From Iris pallida (taxonomy: Eukaryota; Streptophyta; Magnoliopsida; Asparagales; Iridaceae): a stretch of DNA of 64,000 nucleotides. Location: positions 7,534,538-7,598,537 of the forward strand of contig JANAVB010010791.1 in assembly GCA_029216955.1 (NCBI GenBank), given 5' to 3'. Shown here piece by piece: positions 33,001 through 44,712 of the stretch. Both the position numbers and the translations under genes were made by a program. How positions within the stretch are numbered: position 1 is the first letter of the stretch; each line of letters begins with the position of its first letter. Under the pieces are notes generated by a model. That model was not told the origin of the DNA. It was given only the letters and a program-made list of their open reading frames with translations, and did not search any database.

Positions 33001-36000
33001 TGGCTGCTGAGGGCTTGGATGGACCCTCCTCAGGAATGGTGCCAGGAGGCACCACTTCGGCGGCAGCTTCACCGGGCTGGGAGTTCTGTTGTGCACGCGT
33101 CTGCACAGGAAGCGCCTCTTCCGTTGAAGAAGAGACCGTGCGGCAAGACTTGATCTTCCTGCCTTTTGCTTTGGAGGTAGGGCGTACCTCCGGTTGAGTT
33201 ACCTCGGAGACGAGGTCGGGATGAACCCAGAGGACCTCTCCTCGAGATGTGGTGAGTGGGACAAGTCCACTCACATTGTCACGGGTGGGTGGCAAGTTCA
33301 CCACCTCCATTGTCGCCTTAGGGATGGGGACGACGCCATCTTGTGTGGTAGTCGACGGCAAGGTGCCGAACTGAAGTGACACCACATTAGCTGACACCGT
33401 CTTCTCTTCGTAGTCGACGGAGATTACATCCGCATTGATCATGCGCTGGATGTAATTTTTGAGGACGTAGCAGTCCTTGGTCGGGTGTCCGACAAACCGA
33501 TGGTAGTGACAGTACCTCGGGTTGTCCACTTTCCCGACTTTATCGGGCCGCTTCGGGTCCGAAAGCTTGATCTTGTCACCCTGCTTCAGTATCTCAAAGA
33601 GTTGCAGGGTGTCGTCATCATTGAATAAATAAACCTCCTTGGGTCTCGGTGCCAGTGGAGGCTTTTGAGTAGGCGCAGATGCGCCCTTCGAGGCATTAAT
33701 AGTCAATGCCTGTTTCCCCTTTGTTTCTCGTCCGGAGTTGTTGATTGCGGACTTTTTCCTCTTATCGTCAAAGGCGGGGAAGCTAACACCCAGAAGACGT
33801 GCATTGGCCGCCTTCTTCTCTGCAGCTTCAGCTTCGATGATTAGGGAGCTCCAGTCGGGAGGGGGAGTAGAGTTAAGCCAGAGCTTTACTGCAGGCAGCA
33901 TGTTCATACTGCAAGCGGAGAGAAGCGCATGCTCCGGCATGCCCGGAGGTAGCCTGAAGCAGGCCTGACGGAAGCGTTCGATAAATGCCCGAACTGTTTC
34001 CTTATCCTTCTGGCGTATCTCAATGAGAGACACCATCGTCATGTCCTTCCCACCGTCGTAGAAGCGGTCGAGGAAGAGGCGTGTCAGGTCGTCGAAGGAC
34101 GATATGGAATTATCGGGGAGGCTGCAGTACCAGTCATACGCCACCCCTTTCAGGGCCCCAACAAAGATGCTGGTGAGGAGCGCGTCCTCCTTCGGAAGAT
34201 GCCCTGTCTGCGACTGGAAGTACGTCAGGTACCGTCGTGGAGAGTCCTTCCCGTCATACGGCGTGAGTGTTTGTGGTTTATACTTTGGGGGATAAACCAC
34301 CTTGTTCCACTCAAGGGGATAAGGCTGGGGAATGCCCATCTTCTGGCGCTCCTCCTGCCTGTTCTTGGACTCGAAGCGCTTCCGCAGATCTTTGATCATT
34401 TTGACCACGTCCTCCGTGGAGCTAGGAGTCGGGGAAGGAGGTACCACCTGGAGTGGAGCGTTTGAGGGCTCCGACGTCCGGGGTACTTCTGTGTCTGAGG
34501 GTGTCCGTTGGAGGGGCACACTCGACTCTCCATTGGCTCCTGGGTCGGGACCATTTGAAGGTGTCCTGATCAAGGCCGACCGCATCACAAATACTGCTTG
34601 AATCAGTGCTTGCATTGAGGCAGAGAGGGTTTTGAGTCCTTCCTCTAGCGAGTCTATGCGCTGGACAATGTCCTGTGGCGGCGCATCAGTCTCAAGATCA
34701 CCCCCGGTCATGTATACTGTCATGACACGGCCGGAAGTGGATGGATTAGTTGAGGCTTCGCTCTCAGCCTCGTTCTCATGTGGGGGAGTCACTTCTCCTG
34801 GTGTTTGGCCATCTCCAGCCACATTCTGGAGTTCGTCTTCGACAGGCGCATCTGCAAGGGCCTGACTGCCCTCAGCTCTGTCTTGAAGGGCCTCTTTGTT
34901 TCCAGCACTACCCCCGGCGGTGTCCTGGAGAACATCGTCATTTTGAGGGGCTTCAGGGAGGCCATCTTCGCCTTGATGAAGATCCGCCGCAGCTGTGCTT
35001 TGGACATCTTCGTCTTCGGAAGGAGGCTCGACAAGGGTCTGGCTACCCCCAGCTTCCTCCAAGAACTTCTTCCTCGACCGAGTGCCTTCGAACACTCCAG
35101 AGGTCGAGACAGCTGCCTTGGTTTTCCTCGGCTGGCTTTTGGATGAAGATGAGGAATTGGCAGTCGTCTTCCGGACAGATGAGGAGTTGGAGATCACGTT
35201 GCATGAAGCAACCTTTAGCTCCTCTTCTGCTGACACCTTCGTCCCAAGGCGATGTCGGAGGGGTGTCGATGATTGTAGCCGTTGGAAGACCGACTGCTTT
35301 GGCGGTACTGCCGTCTTGCAACAGCAGTTGATGGTGACCACTGCACAAGTGTGCCCCGTGAGAGGCACATCGTGCTTGTTGGTCAACTCTCCTGACCGAC
35401 GTTTGTGAGTGATCACGTTGTGCAGGTCGTTGGAGGAGAGTGCTACCCTCACACCCCTCTCAGGCGTATGGCAGGGCCAAGCACCGGGGTAGTCGGGTGA
35501 GTGATGCGCCCCCTGATCTAATACCAAGCAGGCATCACGATCAGTAGTAGGGGAACCACAGCATTTGAAGTGACTTGAACGGACCTCAAACGCACAACCA
35601 GAGGAGGTGCGGGAGTTCAAGACCACTGAGTTTGCCTCTCTCGGCTTGGTTGTGCACGCAGTGAATGCGCCCAAGCGAGATGAGGACTTTGAAGGTCGAC
35701 TCGTTGTCGGTGCAGAAGCACTTGAGTCAACCTTGTACAGCTTGCCATCGGCAGCGCGCATGATTATAAGCGCGTGCCTCTGGCCGGCTGCTGGCATAGC
35801 ACGTTTGTGGCGCATGGCCCATGCCGTCTTGGATTTCTTCGTACCAGTCCGCTGGGGCGCATAGTACTCAGCATCCAAATTCTCCTCGCCATTACAGCGA
35901 GTGAGTCTGTCAAAGACAGAGGCTCTTTGTGGCGCATCAGAAGTGATGCACGGGGCATTGGCTGTGCCCCTGCTCCGTCGACGTATCTTCCTCGCCTGAG

Positions 36001-36354
36001 AGGAAGATGGCTGGGGAACGTGGTCAGCCGCACGCTTCCCCGAGAGATGCGCTGCATCAGCGGGCGCACCTTGACTGCTGAGGACGTCAGCAGGAAGGGA
36101 AGGCTGGACGGGCGCATCCCCTTCAACGGTGGTGCCCGAGGCGTCGACTTTGCGCACCCAGACTGCACGGGTCTTCTTTGGCTTCGACAGCCGCTTCGAA
36201 GGACTCGAACTTCCTTCAGAAATGAACTCCTCGTACGTCTGTTGATTGAGGCGCACTACCAGCGTCTTGTGGGAGGAGCCCACCTTCACGTCGTCGGCCT
36301 GTGATACGACTTTCTCGGTAGAGGAGAAAGAAGTCCCCGGCAGAGTCGCCAGCT
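30047..36354 (-). CDS. Gag-PR-RT-RNase H-second RNase H polyprotein of the inner Tat element
   Basis: One open frame of about 2,100 codons. N-terminal part: SVFDRL and SVFQRL motifs and an INCCCK cluster. Gag: a retrotransposon-gag domain (about 34.3-33.9 kb) and a C-H-H-C zinc knuckle (CHYHRFVGHPTKDC). Protease: the IDLGSS active-site loop near 32.6 kb is followed at once by a G-patch-like segment, so the rest of PR, including the LLGRPW region, is deleted. RT has YVDD at about 31440-31452. RNase H follows, then a second archaeal-like RNase H (FFDGASRTGPNG, about 30.58-30.13 kb). It ends at TGA 30047-30049, in frame with integrase. The gag ATG at the LTR end reads ATA in this 5' LTR. Translation could begin at 36410-36412, in U5. 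Confidence 0.88.
36334..36351 (-). other. Primer-binding site of the inner element (tRNA-Arg type)
   Basis: TGGCGACTCTGCCGGGGA on the - strand, three bases inside the 5' LTR. A TGGCGACTC start is the tRNA-Arg type PBS seen in Ogre/Tat elements. The PBS is also translated as part of the gag frame. Confidence 0.8.
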
Positions 36355-36670
36355 TGTTTGCTATTAAAATTGTTTTGATTGAAATTTTAATACAAACAGA
36401 ACTGTGATACAATATAGGACTTAGATGTAGTCCTAGGAGTACACTTTTGTTTAAGCTGGGTCCTTAGTGCCAATGGAGCGAGTGGTAATGCGTTAACTCC
36501 GTTGACCGGCTGACGACGGTTATCGGTTCTCTGAAGGTGTTGATTACTCTGGGTGCTGGAGCTTGCTGAGAGGAGGAAGATATTGAGTGTCTAGAACTGC
36601 CTCTCCGGTGATTCTCTGTTGTGGATTCTCTCTGTGTTGTGAGTCTCCTGTGTGAAGGAGATGATCCTTC

Positions 36671-36678
36671 TATTTATA
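36671..36678 (-). promoter_or_regulatory. Sense TATA box in the inner 5' LTR
   Basis: TATAAATA on the - strand, about 320 bases before the end of the LTR. This is the probable promoter of the genomic RNA. Confidence 0.7.
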
Positions 36679-37445
36679 GTTTTGCAGGCTGGCTGCTCAT
36701 GCACGCATGCAGGATGCGCCGGTGTGGGGACGCCACGTGGAGGTTGCTGATGGAAGCACACGGATGCTGCGCCCTGATCGAGGGGGAGAACTCTTCATAC
36801 TGCTGTTGTGAGCCGGCACGTAGCAGAGAAGATCTTTCCGTTGCTGAAATCTTGGACGAGTTGAGTCAAAAGACACGTGTCGTCGACTCATGGTTCGAAG
36901 ATCTCGGATTTGGTAGAGAGGAGTGATCTGGTGAGCTGCGTCTTGGATTGGGCGCAGGAGGAGGCTGCGGCTCATAACCTTTAGGAGTTACAAACCATTT
37001 GGGGTGCATGGCTTTTGAGGCTCATGCAGGCGACTTTCCTTCTGTCTTTCGGGATCAGAGAGCAGCCTGGGGCGCATGGCTTTTGAGGCGCATGCTGATT
37101 TGGACGCATGGCCGTAGAGACGCATGCGGTTGGTTGAGTGGCCACGTGGCAGTTGCCGTCGAAATAAAGTCATGATGATGCTGACGTTGTCGACGCTTCA
37201 TTTTCTGAAAACTGTCAACTGTTCAGACTTTCGGAGGCGTGATGCCAACTCTGTCAGTTCAGCATTTAATGTTGGTGACGTTCGATGGACAGCTGAGTGG
37301 GCGCGTCGGTTGGCGTTCCACTCGGTATGGAGATGTGTGGGGGCGCACCCTCTGTAATACGCCGAGTACTGTAGGGCGCGTCTGTGTGATGCGCCTGATG
37401 CCGAAGGGCGCGTCCGTGTGATGCGCTGTCTGGCTCTTCGAGTGC

Positions 37446-37567
37446 TATAAATAGCCGTTTGGCTGAATTCGAGGCGTCCGGTTCATCCATTTAATATAAA
37501 TTTATTGCACAGAATTCGGAGGGCCATCCACTTGGCGCGTGGGTTTGATCTGCCCGGCCTATAAATA
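37446..37567 (+). promoter_or_regulatory. Pair of antisense TATA boxes in the inner 5' LTR
   Basis: TATAAATA at 37446-37453 and 37560-37567 on the + strand. In this LTR they would drive transcripts outward, into the outer element. Confidence 0.45.
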
Positions 37568-38426
37568 GTGGTCATAGAGAGAAGATTTGCTTCTCATTCC
37601 CTTACGTACTTCCAACATGAACTTGATGCATTCTGTTGACGAAGTGCTCCGAGGGTGAAGATGAGACGCTGTGTTGTCTTCGATGCACTTGAAGGTGACT
37701 GTTACATCCAAAAGACGGAGTCGAGGGCTTCCGAGGCAGGCGGAAGGTGCCTGTTGCATCTAAAGATAGGGATGCTCGGGCCTTGTCTCCGTTATTCCGG
37801 AAGAGCCGTAGATCGGAATGGCGGTGCTAGGCTCTATCTTCCTTCAAAGTGGGGTTTGCCCACTTTGGTTGTGTTGAAAGCTGCTCCTTTAGCCGCGGTT
37901 TCGATCACGGTCTTCCTTCGCCTTTGGAGGCTCTTTCGAAGCCTCCCCTGGCCACAGCATTTGCGGTGCTCTTCTCTTCCTTGGTTCCAGCCAGAGGGTT
38001 AAATGCTTTGCTTGACGAAGCACTTATCAGGTGAGCCTGGCTGGAAGAGCGGCACATAACTGGGCTGCTGAAGGGATGTACATAACTGAGCTGGATGCAC
38101 ATGACTGAGCTGCTGAAGATATGGTGGGATGTGTCTGGTTGGAGGCGCATGATGTCTGCTGCGCCTGACTGATGGCGCATGGTGGCTGCTGCGCTTATCT
38201 GGAGGCGCGTGGTAGCCGCTGGCTGTAGACTTAGGATCTTTCCTTTGTAGAAATTCTCCTTTGTACAACCTTTTCTTAGACATGTAATAGACTTCTGTAT
38301 ATCAAAAAAAGTCTTCTTTCGAATGTCTATCTTTATTGATCTTGCTGTGAAGTTCTTCGTCTGAGTTCTAGCGCATGTAGTGTCTGGCACATGGGCTTTC
38401 TGGTTGTGAAATTCCATGCTTCTACA

Positions 38427-38431
38427 ATAAT
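38427..38431. repeat. Right target-site duplication ATAAT of the inner element
   Basis: It matches 22702-22706. Confidence 0.9.
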
Positions 38432-39522
38432 GAATGTAACTATATTTGAATAAACAGAATACATTCACCCCATTCTTTGTTTGTGATATTTGTGGCGTCT
38501 GTACTAGAGGGCCTAATACAGCATTTGTGTTAGATAAAGGTATCCTACTGGAGGACTTTTTGGTAGACCTATTGTTCTTTTTTGCATCTAGAAATGCGAG
38601 CAAATAGAGTTGAATGATATTTTGTGGACCTACTACTCTTTGGTACACCGATGGTGCGATTAATTGATTAGAATAACTTCTGTGGACCTATTACCCCTTT
38701 GCGTATTGGTGGTACGGGTAATAGATTTGAAACAAAACCTAACAGAGGTAATATGGACGTGATAGGTTTTTTGGTCTTAATACCATGTCTTTTGTCTCGG
38801 GTTGGGTACATGTGCTAAGTCAAGAGGCTATCGATATCAGAGGTAATATGGACATGATACACGATAATCAAGAATAAAAATTTTTGTGGACCTATTACTC
38901 TTCTGGGCACCGGTGGTGCGAGTAATAGATTTTGAGACAAATATAACAGAGGTAATATAGACGTGATAGATTTTATGGTCTTAACACCATGTCTTTTATC
39001 CCGGGTTGGGTACAGGTGTTAAGTCAAGAGACTATCGGTATCAGAGGTAATATGGACGTGATACACGGTAATCAAGAATAATTTTTGGTGGACTTATTAC
39101 TCTTCTGCGCACTGGTGGTGCGAGTAATAGGTTTTGAGACAAAACCAACAAAGGTAATATAGACGTGATAGATTTTGTGGTCTTAATACCATACTTTTAT
39201 CCCGGGTTGGGTACAGGTGTTAAGTCAAGAGACTATCGGTATCAGAGGTAATATGGACGTGATACACGATAATCAGGAACATGAAGTTTGCTCAGTGATA
39301 ACGATAAGCAGGACAGAATCCTGTGCGATAAAGCATTAGAGTGGGAGTTCAGGGGTATCAGCATACATGACTTGCCACTCAGAGAGATGTGATGCAAATT
39401 TACTCGAAAAGAAATAGAGTTTGTGAGTTCAGAGGTACTTGGTGTACATAACTCGATGATCTGAGAGATTTGGTAGTTTAAGGAAGTACCAGCACGTCTT
39501 TAGGCATAGTATTTCTTTAGGA
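38432..39522. repeat. Spacer of the outer element (second copy, in its original place)
   Basis: About 1.1 kb without genes, homologous to 19690-20535 but one 200-bp repeat longer. It has the same GTGGACCTATTAC and AGGTAATATGGACGTGATA motifs. It adjoins the last codons of integrase at 39523. Confidence 0.75.
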
Positions 39523-40090
39523 ATTTGTTGTAATAATCCCGAGTCTCCAGACGGGGTTGACAGCTGTAGAGGTGATCACTGACCGTTGCCGTAATTCAGA
39601 CCTAGAGTAGCCTCCATATCGTACTCCTGCTTTTGCATGAAGTACTTGGCTTGAGAACTATACAGATAGAGTGGTAATCTTCCAGTATCGGGTTCGTGAT
39701 CAAACTCTTGTGGTATGAAAGGTTGAGGACCTTATTTTTGGCCGAAGATGATCGCGTGATCCCTTTTCCTTCTGTCTGGGACTAGGAAGTAGGCACCTCT
39801 AATAGAAGTAAGTTTGTTTACGGTATAAACGGTTGTCACTTGTGTGAACAGGTTAATGTCCCGACCGAGTCCCATAGTATACATCAGATTAAGTTTATTA
39901 CACTCAGGATAGTTCAATGGCAGCCTCTTATTGACGAAATAAAGAATTTTGTCCACAGGGATTACATCATCAGGAGAGGGACTATCTACCTTTGCAACAA
40001 GATACTTTGCGAGTTCTGCATCCTCTTGATCTACCCCCTGCATAATCGGAGGTGGGGACGCTGTCCTGGCCAACTTGACCACCAAGGGTT
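39523..40090 (-). pseudogene. G-patch-like remnant fused to the last integrase codons (RT-RH-INT deletion junction)
   Basis: The frame at 39732-40085 corresponds to the linker after protease (motifs VDAELAKYLVAKVD-like and VPDRRKRDHAIIF). The following 200 bases, with broken frame, match the EPDTGR and G-patch-like segment of the inner polyprotein. At about 39525-39545 the DYYN codons of that segment are followed directly by the KFLKKYY codons that end integrase, in the same frame. So RT, both RNase H domains and nearly all of integrase were removed in one in-frame deletion. No RT sequence occurs elsewhere in this element. Confidence 0.7.
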
Positions 40091-40094
40091 CTGC

Positions 40095-40370
40095 TTATGG
40101 TATTGGCTTGTCTGAGGGTCTCAGATCGACACTTGGTTGCTGGCTCGTCTTGGAAAGACGGATAACCATCGGCTCGACAGAAGAGTTCGTGTCTTCCGAA
40201 TGCTTTTGACTGGATCTTGGCAATCGGATCACCATCGGCTCCCCAGAGGGCCTTGTATCTTTCGGTCGCCTTTGATTGGATTTTGGCAATCGGATCACCA
40301 TCGGCCCTATGACGAGTTTTGGCTCTTGGCTGGTCCTTGGGATTCGAATGACCATCGGTTCCAACTGTGC
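40095..40370 (-). repeat. In-frame tandem repeat after the protease of the outer element
   Basis: Four copies of a unit of about 69 bp encode a PMVIRLPRSSQ-like motif plus a variable charged linker. The unit length keeps the frame. The frame is shifted relative to the protease frame that ends at 40307. Confidence 0.65.
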
Positions 40371-41011
40371 AGCTGGGGTGGGGAACCGGGCACCTCTTTA
40401 AGCAAAGTTGCGATAAGGGGTGCAGCTTTGCCCGGTTTGCGGGTCTGGAGATGAATTCTCAAGGGTTCCTCTGGTCCTGTGATGGCCTCCAGTTTGTCAG
40501 TTATGTGTTTCTTGGATTCGTCATATAGACACGCCTCCGAAGAATAGTAAGACTCAACCCCCTTGAAGGGATAGATGTCGGCAAATTCAGTCTTCACGAA
40601 GCCATGCTTACTGACATACTTGAAGCACTGGTGGAGTGTGTATGGCACGATCATGTAGTCATGTATCCACGGACGTCCCATAAGGATATTGTAGGACGTA
40701 TCTGCATCTATGATGTAGCAGGTAACCTCTGTCCTCAGGTCGCCGATCTGACATTTCAATCGGATCTTTCCTAAGGGATAGCTCCTTCCCGAGTTGAAAC
40801 CGCTAATGGCGGTGTTGGTTGCCGCTAGCCGGTGCATAGGGATGCTGAGGACTTGAAGCAAGCTTTTCGGGATAATGCTTATCGACGAGCCAGGATCGAT
40901 GTGCATCTGATCTACCTTGATGTCGGCTATGTATCCAGTATAGTACAAGGGGCGATCATGCATGTTGGTCTTGATCAGCATGTCCTGTCGGGTGAATACG
41001 ATGTTGGGCAT
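40307..41011 (-). pseudogene. Retropepsin-like protease of the outer Tat element
   Basis: The frame has FTRQDMLIK near its start, an IDPGSS active-site loop, an IGDLRTEVTCYIID strand and the LMGRPWIHDY motif that closes retropepsins of this group, then a conserved VPYTLHQ segment. Unlike in the inner element the whole fold is present. The loop reads Asp-Pro-Gly instead of Asp-Thr/Ser-Gly. It would mature the Gag-Pol polyprotein. The upstream frame is interrupted at 41012-41331 and the downstream frame is shifted, so the gene as a whole is dead. Confidence 0.75.
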
Positions 41012-41331
41012 TGCATCCGCACAGTTGCTGCCCTAGAGATCTATTGACGAGTCTTCCTCTGTAGGTTTGACCTGGGCTAACTAAGCTTCAGCATTCTGGA
41101 GTGCTTCACGTAATACGATACGAAGATCTTTGGAGAGCCTTAGGAGCTCGTATAATGACAACTTTGTTGGCGTATTAGCCAGTTATGCTAATATGTCAAA
41201 GTTATAAGGTCTTTCCAACCCCTGAGGTGCATCCTTACGGAGCGGCCTGTCGAAGCAAGTTTCTTTTAGCATGGACCTGTCCGCTGGTGGAGGCTGAGAT
41301 GCCCCCAAAACATCAGCGGCCGACAGCGTTG

Positions 41332-43125
41332 CTAGCTGAGTTCTTCAACTGAACTACCCAGAGTGGGCTGGACTTGTGACCCAGACCGGGTAACAATGGC
41401 CGCCGCTTCCTCAGCTTTGGCTAAAATTGTATGGCAGGATCTGGACTTCCTGTCCTTCTTCTTGTTGGCTGGAGATGACACCGCCTGGGTAAATTCGGGC
41501 ACTAAGTCTGGGTGCACCCACATGATCTCTCCTCGTAACGTGGTGAGAGATACCAAGCCAGTCGTCTGGTCCCGAACGGGAGGAAGATTAGTAACTTCCA
41601 TCGTTGCCTGGGGGATATGTATTACCCCGCCTTGAGTACTTATTAGAGGAAAGTCGCCGAACTGAGTTGACACTATGTTCGCCGCCACGGTAACCTCTTC
41701 AAATTCTAGCGACGGAGCTTTGGAGTCGATAAGATTCTGGATGTACCGCTTTAATTGAAAGCAGTCATGAGTGGCATGATGAACATAGCGGTGAAAATGG
41801 CAGTATTTTGGGTCCTCCATCTCTGCCGCTCGAGGCTCGCACCTTGGTGGAGGGAGTTGGATCCTGTCCCCTTGCAAGAGCATGTCGAAGATAGGTTTGA
41901 CATGGCTATCTTCGAATAAGTAATTCACCTAGGGTCACTGAGCTTCTGCTTGCTTTTGTTCAGGCTTCTTGGTTGAATCAGCGACCAGGACCTGTTTGCC
42001 TTTATTATCCCGGTTATTGGAGATGCCGTCAGTGTTTTTGTTATTGGAGGTGGTACCAGGGTGTTTGCTTTTCACCTCTCCATCCGGGATGTGTAATCCC
42101 AGCTGGCGAGCCTTCTTTAACCTTGCCTCTGTATTGGTGGCGCTTATGATGAAGGTCGTCCAATCCTTGAACTGATCTTCACCTATCCAGAGGCTGATTG
42201 CGGGGAGCAACTTCTTCTGGCATATTTTGATCAAGGAGCTTTCGGGATTGCCTTGGGGCAATCTCATTGCGGTTTGTCGGAATCGCTCGATATAGTTCCT
42301 TGTTAGCTTCCTCTCTCCCTGAATGACATCCATGAGAGACGACATTGTCACATCATGTCCCACTTCGTAGAATCTCTCTAGGAACATGTGCTTGAAGTCG
42401 TCAAAAGAATGGATGTAGTTGTCCAGAAGGTTGCAATACCAGTCGAACGCGATCCCCTCCAATGCTTTGATGAATAATCATGTGAGGATAGCGTCACTAT
42501 GTGGCAAGTGGTCGGTTGTGACCTCGACTAGCAGAGGTCTTTCCGTCATATGAATTAATATGAAACGGCTTGTACCTTGGTGAAAAAGGTACATCTCTCC
42601 ATGCAACGGGATATGGCTGCCGTATTCTGAGGTCTCGAGAGAAATCTCAGGTATTGAACATTGGCCGAAGCTCCTGGACTTTCCTCCTGCTTTCCTAGCT
42701 TCATCTGTAGCTGAAGGAGCGGATGCTCTTAGCAGATTGTTATCCAAAGGAGGAGCGGTTGTGTTGGAGTCCGCGTTGACTGCGGGTCCCAAGCTTGTTT
42801 GTCCAGGCATCATTGCCGGTTGAGTCGACAAGGCAGCTTTGATTTCGTCTACTGACTTGACCAAGGACAGGAGCATGGCTTCAAGTACTTCTAGACGTTG
42901 TCGGTCAGTAGGCGCTTCTTGATCATCTTCGGCCATAAAGACTGTCCTCACGTGGGTAGAGGTGGAAGGGATCGTAGCAGAGGTGCTCGCTGTGTCATAC
43001 CCTTGTACCGAAAAATCATCGGGGAAAGTCGAAATGTCTTCCTCCTCGAACTCGGAGGAGGTGCTACCCCCTGTGCCAGAAGCCGCATCGTCTTGGCGAA
43101 GGCGGTCATCCTCAGGGATGTCCAT
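41332..43125 (-). pseudogene. Gag of the outer Tat element
   Basis: Three successive frames. 42478-43125 is an acidic, Ser/Thr-rich region before the capsid domain. 41935-42462 is the retrotransposon-gag domain (AFDWYCNLL, HMFLERFY, YIERFRQTAMRLP). 41332-41928 has a C-H-H-C knuckle (CHFHRYVHHATHDC) and a basic tail. Stops at the joins (near 42470 and 41930) are single-base or in-frame changes relative to the inner copy. Gag would package the RNA. Confidence 0.8.
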
Positions 43126-44107
43126 GTCTGTCGCGTAATTCTAGTGGATTGCTACCCCCTTTGTATGCTTTTGGAACACCGGATTGTCACATACTTTGAG
43201 GGGACTGCTACCCCCGGCCTCATCTACCCTTAGGGAGGTCAAGGATGCACCCCAGGTGTTGGCAGCTTCTTTTTGGATCGGGTGCCTAGGTAGACACCCC
43301 CTGTGGTTGTCGGTGGCAGTCCTCTAGATGAGAGTTTCCTTGCAATACTGGCGGAGATTGCTGGGCTGGAAGAGCCTGTCTTATTCCCTCCCTTGCCAGG
43401 AAGAGCCTTCCGGGTTGAATTACAGGGGGCGAAAGAAAATTCCTCATCTCCCGGGATTTACACATGTTTCTCAAGTTGTTGTTGGAAAAGTGCTGGCTGG
43501 TGCAGTAGTTGGAAAACGGACTGCCGATCTTCGGGTGCTGCCGACTTGTCGCAGCAGCAGTTGATGATGACTTGGGTGCAACGACGTCCCGAAAGGGGCT
43601 CATCGCATGCCAAGGTTGCTTCCTTCTCCTTGCGTTTGTGAGTAATCACTTCTCGTAAGTCGATAGCGGGTTGATCTACCTTTGCAACCAATTTGTGGAC
43701 TCGGGTATCCCGAGCATACGGGTGCATAGGTATCATATTTTCTCCCTGATCTGAGGCTGGTAAAAGCACTTGCTCTCGATCGTTGGAGGGAGACTTTTGA
43801 GACCCACCATATCCGTTAGCCCTGGGGGACTAGACGCAGGTGGTTCTGTACAACTTTCCATCAGGAGCCCGTATAACAGTTAACGGTGCCCGTTGATGGT
43901 CAGCAACTTAGACAGTTGACTGGGCTTGTTGGGCCCGCACAGCCCTAGACTTCTTTGACTTAGCACCCAAAGGCGTATAGTAAAAAGAGTCCAGATTGAT
44001 ATATCCCATATTCTCAATAGGCCGTATAGAGTCGGGCCCGTATGAGAGACGGTCGAATACAGAGCTTCTGATAGGGCCGCATAAGACACTGTCTATGGCC
44101 ATGATTA

Positions 44108-44312
44108 GCTGCCACATGGGCCATCTGCTGCGGCCAGAGTTGGCTGCCGCATGGGCGATCTCCCTTCGGCCAGAGTTAGCTTCCATATGGGCGATCTGTC
44201 TGCGGCCAGAGTTAGCTGCCGCATGGGCCATTTGCCTGCGACCAGAGTTGGCTGCCGCATGGGCCATCTGTCTGCGGCCAGAGTTGGCTGCCGCATGGGC
44301 CATCTGCCCATC
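44108..44312 (-). repeat. 36-bp tandem repeat coding for a 12-residue unit
   Basis: About six copies of a 36-bp unit encode QMAHAAANSGRR-like residues. The unit contains GCCGCATGGG, the same CCGCAT motif that is repeated in this family's LTR and antisense-gene intron. The inner element has no such array at this point. Confidence 0.8.
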
Positions 44313-44691
44313 TCTTTTATGTGGCCTCTTCCTCGTCCACATAGATTTCCCTTGAGCCTTCAAAAACTCAGCATCGTAGTATTTTCTTTTGCTGGATTTG
44401 GGGACAGTGGGGTTATCTGTGGTCAGAAGTAAGGCCGCAGGAGAGTCTTGATCACCGTTTTGAGCCAAAGAAGGAGCTTCTTAGAGAACTGGTCAGGGGC
44501 AACAGTTTTGCACTTCGACATGATGCAGGCTCTCTTTGGGTTGGCTCGCTTCTGTGATGGGCTGGCGCTCCCTTCAGAGAGCATTTTTTTGAATGCTCGT
44601 TGGTCAAATCGAACCACGAGCATTTGCTGCGTGGAGCCGAGCTTGGACGTATCAGATTGCGTCACCAACTTCTCATCAGAAGAGAAGGATG

Positions 44692-44709
44692 TCTCCAGCA
44701 GAGTCGCCA
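44692..44709 (-). other. Primer-binding site of the outer element (tRNA-Arg type)
   Basis: TGGCGACTCTGCTGGAGA on the - strand, three bases from the LTR end. It matches the inner element's PBS at 16 of 18 positions. Confidence 0.75.
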
Positions 44710-44712
44710 TCG

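Larger units (their letters stand above)
22707..38426 (-). mobile_element. Inner Tat-lineage Ty3/Gypsy retrotransposon, nearly complete (15.7 kb)
   Basis: LTRs of 2075 and 2072 bp, TSD ATAAT, a tRNA-Arg type PBS (36334-36351) and a PPT (24782-24792). On the - strand there is a single long gag-PR-RT-RH-second RH-INT frame with one stop, and on the + strand an antisense gene with introns (25139-28184). The second, archaeal-like RNase H before integrase, the PBS and the antisense gene place it in the Tat lineage. In the LTR stretches I compared by eye a few percent of positions differ, so it is not brand new. It inserted into the spacer/antisense-gene 3' end of the outer Tat element. Confidence 0.92.
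36355..38426 (-). repeat. 5' LTR of the inner element
   Basis: 2072 bp, TG...CA. Sense TATA box 36671-36678 (- strand), antisense TATA boxes 37446-37453 and 37560-37567 (+ strand). The last codons of the LTR on the - strand read into gag; ATG of the 3' LTR copy is ATA here. Confidence 0.92.

Noticed and set aside
32850..36304. Series of + strand ORFs (32850-33197, 34750-35331, 35774-36304 and others) as a second antisense gene
   Set aside because: They are shadows of the well supported gag-pol frame on the - strand, without motifs.
36640..38648. ORFs in the inner LTRs (for example 36621-36926, 37655-38002, 37905-38648) as genes
   Set aside because: They lie wholly or mainly in LTR sequence, and equivalent frames occur in the other LTR with breaks; no domain recognised.
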